A DNA stretch of 57,303 nt from Acidobacteriota bacterium. GTDB taxonomy: Bacteria > Acidobacteriota > Blastocatellia > RBC074. Positions 40,560 to 49,100 of the stretch are shown piece by piece. The notes under the pieces are model-generated. The model was given only the letters and a program-made list of their open reading frames with translations, was not told where the DNA came from and made no database searches. The DNA is taken from NCBI GenBank assembly GCA_018268995.1, contig JAFDVL010000118.1:1-57303 (forward strand), in the 5' to 3' direction. Each line of letters begins with the position of its first letter. Position 1 is the first letter of the stretch. The position numbers and the translations under genes were made by a program.

Positions 40560-42149
40560 ATGAATCAAATTACTGACGACACCTCTGCCGCAAAAGCAAA
40601 GTATGCTATCGAACAAACGTTGCTTGCCGCCGCCGATTGGCAACTGTGGGAAGGCGAAAAACTAGTGACGGCACTCACCCGTGAAGCCTATGAATTCGGT
40701 GTTGAATGGGGCAAATTGATTTTCGCGTGGTGGACAGATGACAGTTCACAAAGCTGGCGCGTCACCGCCTATGAAATCGCCGCCGCTGAATTGCACCTCA
40801 AAGCCACGCGAGGCATGGGGCGCGACATCATCACGTTCACGTTGCGCGATCCGCTGCGTTGGCGCGCCGATAAGCCCGAAGAATTATCCATTGCCGAACG
40901 TCGCGCACAATTCAGCGACCTGCTGGTACAACTCATCACAGAACACTTCCCTGATGTCAAAATTCAGCGTGTGAACGTCCGCAGCAAATTTTCGCAAGCG
41001 AACCCCAGCCAGTACGTGCGCCTGTTGCTGAAACTAAAACGCGAATCCATCCTTGCCATCGGTGCCAACGAAGCCGAGTCGCAAGCCGAGATTGACGGCA
41101 TCATCACTGCTGGCCTGGCTTGGTTGGCTGAACTGAAAACGCCTGCCTGCAAGCTCTGGCTCTGCGTGCCGCAAGACCACAGCCAAACGATTCTCGAACG
41201 CTTGACGTTACTGGATTTCACCTTGCTGAATTTACAGGTCGAATGCTTTGACGTGAACGAAACCGAACGGACGATGATCGCCCGTCGGCCCGTTTCGCAA
41301 GCTGAATTGCTCAGTCTGCATCCGCGCGGTTTGATTTGGCCCGAAATCCGAACAACTGTTTGCAGTCGTTGGCGCGACCGCATTGTGAACCTTGCGCCAG
41401 CATTGATTGAAGTGCACGAAGACGCGAATCAAAAGTTTGAGAGCTATAAATTGCTCGGCCTTGACTTTGCCCGCACGAAAGGGGAAACGCGCGACCGCGT
41501 ATTGTTTGGCGTTCCAAATTATCCTGATGAAATCGCGGCTCGGTTGAATTTCAATGCCGATGTTGGACGCCGTGCCTTGACCGAAGAAACCTTCCCCCAA
41601 CTTGAAAATTTAGTTCGCGAAATTCTCACTTATCGGTGTGCCGATTCCCCTGACTTGCGCCATCCCTTTTATCGGCTACGCACAGAAGCCTGGCTGGAAT
41701 CCTTGTTGCACCGCGACATTCGCCTGCTGGATGTGACACTTGACCCGCGTTTTGTTTATTCACAGGTTCCCGCGTGGATTGGTGACGAACGTTCGATTCT
41801 GGATTTGCTGACCGTGAATCACAAAGGCCGGTTGGTAGTCATTGAACTCAAAGCTGCCGAAGACGCACAGCTTCCGTTGCAAGGCTTGGACTATTGGCTC
41901 CGCGTTGAGCAGGCCCGTGTGCGCGGCGATTTCGCGCGACGTGGTTTGTTCGCAGGCATCACCCTTGCCGATGAACCGCCGCTGCTCTATCTGGTTGCGC
42001 CGCGCCTACGATTTCATCGCAGCTTCAGCCTGGTGGCGAATTGCATCGCGCCTGACATTGAAGCGCATCGCATTGGCCTGAATACGAACTGGCGTGAAGG
42101 CATAAAAGTTCGTGAGGTAGAGCGGTTACGAAAAGCGACGGCACAATGA
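40560..42149 (+). CDS. Uncharacterised protein with C-terminal PD-(D/E)XK nuclease-like domain
   Basis: A 529-residue protein of unknown role. The C-terminal region (about 410-500) contains ERSILDLLTVNHKGRLVVIELKAAED, with the Asp and the ExK spacing of the PD-(D/E)XK nuclease fold, followed by LQGLDYWLRVEQAR. The remainder shows no motif that I recognise. The start at 40560 (MNQITDDTSAA) is chosen because upstream in-frame codons run antisense through the zinc-ribbon gene. It could act in repair, defence or DNA processing. Nothing in the neighbours settles which. Confidence 0.72.
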   Translation: MNQITDDTSAAKAKYAIEQTLLAAADWQLWEGEKLVTALTREAYEFGVEWGKLIFAWWTDDSSQSWRVTAYEIAAAELHLKATRGMGRDIITFTLRDPLRWRADKPEELSIAERRAQFSDLLVQLITEHFPDVKIQRVNVRSKFSQANPSQYVRLLLKLKRESILAIGANEAESQAEIDGIITAGLAWLAELKTPACKLWLCVPQDHSQTILERLTLLDFTLLNLQVECFDVNETERTMIARRPVSQAELLSLHPRGLIWPEIRTTVCSRWRDRIVNLAPALIEVHEDANQKFESYKLLGLDFARTKGETRDRVLFGVPNYPDEIAARLNFNADVGRRALTEETFPQLENLVREILTYRCADSPDLRHPFYRLRTEAWLESLLHRDIRLLDVTLDPRFVYSQVPAWIGDERSILDLLTVNHKGRLVVIELKAAEDAQLPLQGLDYWLRVEQARVRGDFARRGLFAGITLADEPPLLYLVAPRLRFHRSFSLVANCIAPDIEAHRIGLNTNWREGIKVREVERLRKATAQ

Positions 42150-42398
42150 TAGGATGCGTTTGAGAAAGGTAGTATTTTATGGCTCAAGTAAGTAGAAACA
42201 TCTTTCCACGTGTGTGTGCTACTAATGTCAACCCCTGGTTGACTATCGAAAACGATATTGCCACTTGGGCGAGAGTTGCTGAAAATTGTCGAGGAGGTCG
42301 AAACCGCAAATGGATCTGAAATGAGCGAAGGCGGCATCAAACGGGAACTCACGATAAGGTGCGGCAGATACATGGAAATGGCGAATACTGTAAGAACT
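42150..42398. other. Intergenic stretch, possible gene remnant
   Basis: No complete gene is seen. A 46-codon frame (42180-42320, MAQVSRNIFPR...) ends abruptly, and an overlapping frame continues as LPLGRELLKIVEEVETANG and onward with coding-like composition to about 42436, overlapping the opposite-strand redoxin gene. A frameshifted remnant is possible, but no family match is evident. GC content starts to drop here. Confidence 0.3.
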
Positions 42399-42977
42399 TT
42401 ATTTAAGTGTTTCGATCTGCGTGAACAGTCCATTTAAATCTTCTTCTTGCAGAGTACCATGATGTACGAATTTGATAACTCCCAATCCATTGATCAGCAA
42501 TACTTGAGGGATCCTACGTATTCGATAAGCTCTTTCAAATATTTTTTGAGCGGGTACCATAATCTCAAACTCTATATTACGATTTTTTAGGTACTTCTTT
42601 GATTCTTCAAGGGGCCCAAGTGAAACCCCAAAAATTTTGAATCCTTTGCTTTTCGCTTGAGAGGCAAGATTATTCCAAACAGCACCCTTTTGCAGTTGGC
42701 AGGCTTTACAATCAGGCGAAAAGATCATCAGTAGGTATTTTTGTCCTTCTTGATAAACTAATTTTCTTTCTTTGCCTTGATTATCTAGTACATCAATCGG
42801 TGGAACAATATCCCCTTCCTGTAAATCTGATAAATTTTCTACCTTCTTTTCTAGAGAAGCATTTTTACTAAGCAGCAGGCCTTTTGTTCGTTCGGAAACA
42901 AATAAAAATATAATCGACAACCCACAAGCGAGAGATAAAATGAGAATAGCAGGTTCGCTGAATATTTTTCGTAGCAT
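42399..42977 (-). CDS. Membrane-anchored TlpA/ResA-like thioredoxin-fold protein
   Basis: A 192-residue protein with one N-terminal membrane anchor (ILILSLACGLSIIFLFV, about 11-27). A linker with coiled-coil character (LLSKNASLEKKVENLSDL) leads to an extracytoplasmic thioredoxin fold. The active-site CxxC is CKAC in FSPDCKACQLQK (about residue 93). The cis-Pro loop is RRIPQVLLING. It could oxidise, reduce or isomerise disulfides. It is 24 bases downstream of the 605-residue exported protein and in the same AT-rich island as the Cys-rich exported peptide, so that peptide is a plausible substrate. Confidence 0.85.
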   Translation of the reverse strand: MLRKIFSEPAILILSLACGLSIIFLFVSERTKGLLLSKNASLEKKVENLSDLQEGDIVPPIDVLDNQGKERKLVYQEGQKYLLMIFSPDCKACQLQKGAVWNNLASQAKSKGFKIFGVSLGPLEESKKYLKNRNIEFEIMVPAQKIFERAYRIRRIPQVLLINGLGVIKFVHHGTLQEEDLNGLFTQIETLK

Positions 42978-43001
42978 GTTCTAAAATAGTGTATAGAAAG
43001 T

Positions 43002-44819
43002 TCAGAGAATAGGCTCGCAAACGCAAACAATAGCTTTGGCTTTTGCTATGGGGTTGCGAATGCGTCTAGCTTCACTGATTGCAGTGTTAAAGTCTCTTCG
43101 TCCTAGATTTGCTAGAGCTTCATAGAGAGTTAAGTTATTCAGGTATGGAGTTTTTATGTAACGAAAATTATTAAGTTGAAGTACTTGGTTAATGCCAAGA
43201 TCGCCTTTGAAATCTTCCATTTTTTCCGCTATTTGAATACTTCGACTTAAGTATTCAAGTGCTAATCCTGTGTCATACCGGGAATAAGCGGCTGAGATCC
43301 CTGATAAAATAGATAGCTTTTCCAACCCTGGGCTTAGGTCTGAGGCAATGCCGGATACTTCAACTAATATTTCATTGGCGCGTTGTAAATCTTTACTCTG
43401 ATTTTTATTTTCTATATAAGCAATAGCGGATAGTGTCAAAATGTAGGCTTTTATCAAAAGGTCGCTCATCTCAGGAATACGATGACGGGCGTCTTCGATT
43501 TTTCCATCACTAATTTCTTTTTGCGCAATATCGAACAGAATAAAGTTTTTAGCCTTTTCTCTGAGCTTAGAAACAGATATCTTTCCAGCCAGATCAAGCG
43601 CTGTCGCAAATTTTTCGGCTTCAACAGCTTGCTGAGCGGCTTCGTAATAAAGCTGATCTTTTCTCTCTTGAGCGTAGCTTCCTTTTTCGATCTGTTCACC
43701 GACATCGTCATTAAATTTTTCATTCACATTATTACTTTTCTGAGAAGCTTGGAAATGTTCCACCATACCTTCCGATGAGGTGCGCGCGGCTGGATCAAGA
43801 GATGCGCCAATTGCCGACTTCCTTTCACTTAAAGCATCAACTAAAGAAGGTGTATGCTGAATGACCAGAGGCAAAATAAAATTAATGAACGTGAGATCGG
43901 ATTTCGCATCAGCCAAAGGAGGTGTCACAAAATATCGTTCTTGTTGAAGTAGTATTTTTATTGATAAACGCAAATATTGCCTAGCAAGATCAAGGTCAAT
44001 AGTCTGACGTTCAAGTTGGTCTCCGTACATGACATTCATAAGTGAATAAAGCCGACCATCTGTCTCATAATAAGGAACCTTTTTTGAGAGAAAGATATAG
44101 GAATACAGTAAAAGTAGTTCATTCACAGATGGGTATTTACGCATTTCTAAGCTTCGCATTAAAGTTAACAAATAAGCCTTAGCTAACGCCTGGTCTTTGT
44201 TTCTTAAGCTGCCTATAAATTCTAGCGATTTAGTAGTAAACTGTTTCCCTATCGCCTGATTGGCAACTGAGACAGCAAAGTTAGGATCATCATTTATTAA
44301 ATCTTTCGCAAGGGAAAAAGATGCATCTGATTTAGATGTGAGTTGACTATATCGTTTGTTACTTGTAGATATTTCAATAAATTTCTGGGCTAACCCAGCG
44401 TCAAATTTACCAGCAATCCTAATAAGAGACCGAAGGTTCATTTCCTCAAAATACCGGATATTTTTATTACCACTTTTCTTCTCTTGTTGTTCAAGTTGAT
44501 CCTCAAATTTAGCAAATAGTGACTCTAGCAACTCTCGACAACGGTCGGGGCGTTGAGGGGAAAGCTTTTTAACCACTAACTCAACTATTGGTAAACTTCG
44601 GCGCAGATCATCAATTTGTTTAAGCTCATCAACTAATAAATTAAGTTGTTCACGCGCGGCTTGCCTGGTCGGATCAATAGTTTTTTCGCTTTTAGTCAAA
44701 GCATCAGTTTCTTTTTTGAGGCTGTTATTTTGGCCGAACACAACTGTCTTTACACACAACATGAGTAGAATTACGAGTAAAGTTTGTGCTAAGTGCCTAT
44801 CTTCTTTAAGTTCTTTCAT
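43002..44819 (-). CDS. Large exported alpha-helical protein of unknown function
   Basis: A 605-residue protein. A signal peptide (LAQTLLVILLMLCVKTVVFGQ, cleavage near residue 30) is followed by a charged helical region and a long array of amphipathic helices (LDLARQYLRLSIKILLQQ, AAQQAVEAEKFATALDLAGK, DTGLALEYLSRSIQIAEKME) resembling loose TPR/solenoid packing. No catalytic motif is visible. Codons are AT-rich relative to neighbouring genes, with TTA, AAA and AAT common. It lies immediately upstream of the redoxin gene in the same direction. I recall similar large helical exported proteins in Acidobacteria but know no function. Confidence 0.75.
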   Translation of the reverse strand: MKELKEDRHLAQTLLVILLMLCVKTVVFGQNNSLKKETDALTKSEKTIDPTRQAAREQLNLLVDELKQIDDLRRSLPIVELVVKKLSPQRPDRCRELLESLFAKFEDQLEQQEKKSGNKNIRYFEEMNLRSLIRIAGKFDAGLAQKFIEISTSNKRYSQLTSKSDASFSLAKDLINDDPNFAVSVANQAIGKQFTTKSLEFIGSLRNKDQALAKAYLLTLMRSLEMRKYPSVNELLLLYSYIFLSKKVPYYETDGRLYSLMNVMYGDQLERQTIDLDLARQYLRLSIKILLQQERYFVTPPLADAKSDLTFINFILPLVIQHTPSLVDALSERKSAIGASLDPAARTSSEGMVEHFQASQKSNNVNEKFNDDVGEQIEKGSYAQERKDQLYYEAAQQAVEAEKFATALDLAGKISVSKLREKAKNFILFDIAQKEISDGKIEDARHRIPEMSDLLIKAYILTLSAIAYIENKNQSKDLQRANEILVEVSGIASDLSPGLEKLSILSGISAAYSRYDTGLALEYLSRSIQIAEKMEDFKGDLGINQVLQLNNFRYIKTPYLNNLTLYEALANLGRRDFNTAISEARRIRNPIAKAKAIVCVCEPIL

Positions 44820-45142
44820 TACTTATATTCTTTCACGTGAATAGTCTAGAATATTTGAATCTAACACTCTTCCACTCCCGTTATAACGAATTACAGTTAA
44901 ATCTAAACTCATAATTAACTTATATCTGGCAAATCCAGAATTCGATGCTTTCTACACATGGCAACTTAACCAAAGTACTTTGAATAAGTTGCTGATTTGA
45001 AAACCGTGATTTTGCCGAGAGGCTTATAAGTAATGCAGCCCAAGCTAATTATAGTTTATAGATGGCATATCATTTAAACCATAACTTGCCAAATTAAGTA
45101 TGGCAGAGTGGTGGGTAGGTCGAATTACTTAGCGCTAGTTCT
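44820..45142. other. AT-rich intergenic region without a gene
   Basis: About 320 bases between the 605-residue protein gene and the Cys-rich peptide gene on the minus strand. No reading frame with a ribosome-binding site, no tRNA and no strong hairpin was found. It presumably contains the promoter of the downstream exported-protein gene. Several TATAAT-like stretches are present, but none has a convincing partner box. Confidence 0.4.
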
Positions 45143-45355
45143 TTATTCTGTTGGTGGAGGATCTTCTGTTTTGCAGCTAATATGAACACACTCACAGGTA
45201 TGCTCAAGTTCATTATTTATCCAAACACCTGGACCACCCCAAAAACAATCGCATTTCGGCTGGATTTGGCCTTGCGCTTGCACCATGCAGTGTGACCCGA
45301 CACCAATTACAGCTAACAATACGAGCAACGAAAAGGTTGTTTTAAGTTTTCTCAT
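45143..45355 (-). CDS. Small exported Cys-rich peptide
   Basis: A 70-residue precursor. The signal peptide (FSLLVLLAVIGVGSHCMVQAQG, about 8-29) is followed by a mature part of some 40 residues, QIQPKCDCFWGGPGVW then HTCECVHISCKTEDPPPTE, with five cysteines in CxC, CxC and C spacing and an acidic Pro-rich end. AAAGGAG lies nine bases before the ATG. The pattern fits a secreted disulfide-bonded peptide, either a metal-binding or signalling peptide or a bioactive product. No family is recognised. It is first in direction of a minus-strand set followed by the 605-residue protein and the redoxin. Confidence 0.72.
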   Translation of the reverse strand: MRKLKTTFSLLVLLAVIGVGSHCMVQAQGQIQPKCDCFWGGPGVWINNELEHTCECVHISCKTEDPPPTE

Positions 45356-45511
45356 CTTTAAGCTCCTTTGACGTTAAGAAAAAAGATTAGTTGCGCAATT
45401 TCCATGGCTTAAGAAATTACCAACTGGCTGATTTTAAATTATATTACTGATACTGAGATGCTCTGCTGTTGCTTAAACGTCTAAGCACGCTTAACTGTAA
45501 AAAAAAAAGAC

Positions 45512-46462
45512 TTATCTGTCAATAGCGAAGAAAGTATCACCTGACTTTATAATTTCCAAGCGTAGCTTGCCTTCAAATTCAGCCAAATCCAAATGCGCGA
45601 CCGCTTCTGACACCGCCAAAAAGCGCGTGATGTCCTTCACTTTCGGAAACAACAAATTGGCCAATTCATGTGCGGTAATTCCTGTTTGTGGGATTAGGTT
45701 GAGAACCTTGTTTTGTCGTTCGTATGTGTGTCGTAGCAGCCGCGCCAGATATTCTTCATAATCCGTCACCACATCACCGTGCGAAGTGTGAATCAAGGTT
45801 GGCGCTAACGCGCGCACGCGTTCCAGCGAAGTTAGATAATTTTTGAGGGCAGGGAAGCGGCGAGATGATTTGTGCGGATCAGGATTCATTACCGGATTCG
45901 GTGTGATGTGTTTGAGGATCGTATCACCCGCGAGCAGCGTGCGTGTCGCTTCGCGCAGCAAACAACAACTGCCAGGCGTGTGACCGGGCGTATGCACGAC
46001 GCGCCACGATCCTGTCGCAAAAACAAATTCGTGTTCGTCACGATACGGCACAATTGTTTCCACCGCATCCGCAAAGCTTTTGACTCGCGCATAATGCCCG
46101 ACCATCTGTTCCAACTGTTCTTCTGGCACGCCTGCACTCTTCAGCAATACACGATCTGCGCGCGACCTGCCGTGGTCGGTCAGGTTTTCCTGCTCCCATT
46201 CATGAACGTAGACTGGCGCGCCACATTGCTGCTGCAACCAGCTTGCCAACCCGCAATGGTCTTCGTGCGTGTGCGTCAAGACGATGCGTTGGATGTCCGC
46301 GATGCGAAAGCCGAGTTGCTTGATTTGCGTGGTCAATGCCTCCATCGCCGCATCGGTTTTCGGGCCTGTATCCACGAGCGTCAATGGGTCGTCTACGATT
46401 AAATAAATGTTGATAGGGCCAACCGGAAACGGCGTGGGGATCACGAGTTTTTCGATACGCAT
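45512..46462 (-). CDS. MBL-fold metallo-hydrolase
   Basis: A 316-residue metallo-beta-lactamase-fold protein. The metal-binding motif HTHEDH (about residues 64-69) and further ligands in VVHTPGHTPGSCCL, LLAGD and HTSHGD are all present, giving a complete binuclear site. The C-terminal 85 residues (ELANLLFPKVKDITRFLAVS onward) form a winged-helix-like domain as in the ribonuclease-Z-unlike hydrolase group that includes lactamase-B2-type enzymes. Likely substrates are thioesters or similar esters, but the sequence does not decide. It lies in normal-GC DNA, 156 bases upstream of the AT-rich Cys-peptide gene on the same strand. Confidence 0.88.
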   Translation of the reverse strand: MRIEKLVIPTPFPVGPINIYLIVDDPLTLVDTGPKTDAAMEALTTQIKQLGFRIADIQRIVLTHTHEDHCGLASWLQQQCGAPVYVHEWEQENLTDHGRSRADRVLLKSAGVPEEQLEQMVGHYARVKSFADAVETIVPYRDEHEFVFATGSWRVVHTPGHTPGSCCLLREATRTLLAGDTILKHITPNPVMNPDPHKSSRRFPALKNYLTSLERVRALAPTLIHTSHGDVVTDYEEYLARLLRHTYERQNKVLNLIPQTGITAHELANLLFPKVKDITRFLAVSEAVAHLDLAEFEGKLRLEIIKSGDTFFAIDR

Positions 46463-46515
46463 ATCCCGAAAGATAACGCGATGATTTGCAGATGGCTAGT
46501 GAGATGAGTGGAATA

Positions 46516-46643
46516 AACCACAGAGATCACGGAGGCCACGGAGAAAAATAGATAGGATTGACATGATATTTCTTGTAAATCCTGTTCCTAGTCTTGTGAA
46601 TCCTGTCTTATTTTTCTCCGTGCTCTCCGTGGCCTCTGTGGTT
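46516..46643. repeat. Facing-arm element, AACCACAGAG family
   Basis: Arms of 35 bases: the left (46516-46550) begins AACCACAGAGATCACGGAGG and the right (46609-46643) is its reverse complement with a few mismatches (ending GGCCTCTGTGGTT). The 58-base spacer holds further loose symmetry (AGGATTGACA, TGTGAATCCT). Similar sequences are common between genes in Verrucomicrobia and Planctomycetes (from memory). It lies between the MBL and kinase genes, and the apparent extension of the kinase frame into it is not real. Confidence 0.8.
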
Positions 46644-46721
46644 CAATTTTTAGCGTGTCAAAAATTTGCTTTGTTGCATAGAAAGCACCAAAATGCTCAG
46701 CACGTTTTTGGTCGTTATTGC

Positions 46722-49064
46722 ATGAAAGAAGCACTACGCAAGCAACTCGGACATTACCGTCTTTTGTCTCGTCTCGGCGCGGGAGGAATGGGAGAAATCC
46801 ATCTTGCTGAAGACACACGCTTAGGCCGCAAAGTCGCGCTGAAAATTCTACCTGCTGAGTTCGTCGCCGATGCTGACCGGGTGCGACGCTTTGAATTAGA
46901 AGCGCGTGCCGTGTCGGCGCTGAATCACCCGAACATTCTGGTCATTTACGAAATCGGCAAAGAACGCGGCGTGCATTTCATCGCCACCGAATTCATCGAA
47001 GGCCAAACACTGCGGCAGCGATTGAATGAAGAAAAGCTGAAGGTTTGCGAAACGCTCGATCTCGGCGTGCAAATTGCCGAAGCGTTGCAAGCTGCGCACG
47101 CTACCAGCATCGTTCATCGTGACATCAAGCCCGAAAACATTATGCTGCGTCCTGATGGTTACGTGAAGGTGTTGGATTTTGGCCTGGCGCGCGTCAATGA
47201 AAAATCGAAGCTGATTTCTGATCCTGATGCCACAACCGTTGATGACATCGAAACGAACCCCGGCACCGTAATGGGCACGGCACATTACATGTCACCCGAA
47301 CAAGCGCGTGGGTTGAAGGTGGATGCCCGCAGCGACATCTTTAGTTTCGGTGTTGTGTTGTATGAAATGCTGGCTGGGCAAAAACCTTTCACTGGCGAAA
47401 CCATGAGCGATGTCTTGGCTGCGATTTTGCGCGCGGAACCCCAACCCCTCACTCAACATACGCCAGCGATTCCTGTCGAACTGGAACAATGTATTGCCAA
47501 AGCCCTTCGCAAAGATTCCAATAAACGGTATCAGGTTGTCAGTGAACTGCTGAGCGACCTGAAGCGTTTGCGACAACGGTTGGAGTTTGCCGATCAAGCG
47601 ACCGTAATCTTCGGCAGCGGTTCCAATCTGACTGCCACTACACGGACTTCCATCACACCGCGCAAGCCCCGCGTTCGCAAAACGATTGACTCGCTGGCTG
47701 TGCTGCCGCTCATCAACGCCAGCCGCGATCCGAACCTGGAGTATCTCTCCGACGGCATCACCGAAAGCATCATCAACACCCTGTCGCAATTACCCAAGCT
47801 TCGCGTCGTCCCGCGCAGCACCGTCTTTCGCTACAAAGGTAAGACCGTTGATCCGCAGGAAGCCGGTTTTGAACTTGGCGTGCGCGCCGTATTCACGGGA
47901 CGCATTATGCAAGTGCGCAATGCCATCGTGCTAAAAGCCGAATTGATTGACGTAGCGAATCAATCCCAGCTTTGGGGCGAGCAATACAGGCATCAAAACA
48001 AAGACCTCTTCGCGCTTGAAACCGAGATTTCCGAAGACCTCAGCGAGAAGCTGCGCCTGCGCCTGACGGGCGAAGAGAAAAAGAAACTCGTCAAACGCTA
48101 CACCGAAAATACCGAAGCCTATCACCTCTATCTGAAAGGCCGATACTTCACGAACAAACGCACGACCGATTGGATCAAAAAAGGCATCGAACATTTTCAG
48201 CAGGCGATTGACCTTGATCCAAACTACGCGCTTGCATACGCCGGACTTGCCGATGCTTATTCGTTCCTCGCCTCTTCGACCGGAGGACAGCTACCGCGCG
48301 AGGTGTATCCGAAAGCCGAAGCCGCCGCGCTGCAAGCCTTAGAACTCGACGACACGCTCGGCGAAGCGCATTCCACGCTTGGCTTTTGTCGCCTATTATT
48401 CGATTGGGATTTCGCCGCCGCTGAACGCGAATACAAACGCGCCATCGAACTCAGCCCAAATTACGCGAACGCCCACGACGGCTACAGCTTTTATCTCAAA
48501 GCGACAGGCCAACACGAAGCCGCGATCAAAGCCTGCGAACGTGCCCAAGCATTAGACCCGCTTTCAATGTTTGCAACCCTGAGTTTAGGCTGGGCCTATT
48601 ACTTCGCCCGCGACTACGACCGCGCATTGATCCAGGCGCGCAAGGTGTTGGACATGGACGCCAACTTCGGCTTTGCCCACTGGCACGCCGGAAAAACCTA
48701 TCTGCAAAAAGGCATGTTCACCGAAGCCGTCACTTCCCTGCGCCAAGCCCTGAACCTGATCGGCGGCACGCCTCCCTTCATTTCCTTTCTCGGCCACGCC
48801 TACGCCCGCGCAGGCAAGCACCGCGAAGCCCGCCAAATGCTCAATCAATTGCTGCGCTTGTCAAACAAGCAATACGTGTCGGCGTACCTCGTCGCGATCC
48901 TTTACCTGGGATTGGGTGAGTTAGATGAAACCTTTGCGTGGCTGGAACAAGCGTATGAAGAACGCTCCGGCTTTCTGGCATTCATTGGCGTGGAGCCGAT
49001 GCTGGATGATTTGCGGGGCGATGCGCGGTTTGAGGATTTGCTGCTGCGTGTTGGATTGTCATAG
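46722..49064 (+). CDS. Ser/Thr protein kinase with TolB-like and TPR domains
   Basis: A 780-residue protein. The kinase domain has LGAGGMGEIH, VALKIL, IVHRDIKPEN and DFGLARV, all catalytic residues intact. After a linker, a TolB-N/adenylate-cyclase-associated-like segment (about 325-450: SLAVLPLINASRDPNLEYLSDG, ITESIINTL, VFTGRIMQVRNAIVLKAELID) is followed by some eight TPR units (YHLYLKGRYFTNKRT to LGLGELDETFAWLEQAYEER). No membrane segment is seen, so unlike the other kinases here it is probably cytoplasmic. The ATG at 46722 begins MKEALRKQLGHYRLLS. The 53 codons upstream read through a palindromic element and lack support. Confidence 0.92.
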   Translation: MKEALRKQLGHYRLLSRLGAGGMGEIHLAEDTRLGRKVALKILPAEFVADADRVRRFELEARAVSALNHPNILVIYEIGKERGVHFIATEFIEGQTLRQRLNEEKLKVCETLDLGVQIAEALQAAHATSIVHRDIKPENIMLRPDGYVKVLDFGLARVNEKSKLISDPDATTVDDIETNPGTVMGTAHYMSPEQARGLKVDARSDIFSFGVVLYEMLAGQKPFTGETMSDVLAAILRAEPQPLTQHTPAIPVELEQCIAKALRKDSNKRYQVVSELLSDLKRLRQRLEFADQATVIFGSGSNLTATTRTSITPRKPRVRKTIDSLAVLPLINASRDPNLEYLSDGITESIINTLSQLPKLRVVPRSTVFRYKGKTVDPQEAGFELGVRAVFTGRIMQVRNAIVLKAELIDVANQSQLWGEQYRHQNKDLFALETEISEDLSEKLRLRLTGEEKKKLVKRYTENTEAYHLYLKGRYFTNKRTTDWIKKGIEHFQQAIDLDPNYALAYAGLADAYSFLASSTGGQLPREVYPKAEAAALQALELDDTLGEAHSTLGFCRLLFDWDFAAAEREYKRAIELSPNYANAHDGYSFYLKATGQHEAAIKACERAQALDPLSMFATLSLGWAYYFARDYDRALIQARKVLDMDANFGFAHWHAGKTYLQKGMFTEAVTSLRQALNLIGGTPPFISFLGHAYARAGKHREARQMLNQLLRLSNKQYVSAYLVAILYLGLGELDETFAWLEQAYEERSGFLAFIGVEPMLDDLRGDARFEDLLLRVGLS

Positions 49065-49100
49065 TCTGTGCCGCTAATAGACCTTGCGATGGGGGTTAAT

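Noticed and set aside
46563..46721. N-terminal extension of the kinase-TolB-TPR protein with a hydrophobic, signal-like start
   Set aside because: It reads through a palindromic element also seen as intergenic repeat; the kinase homology begins just after the ATG at 46722.
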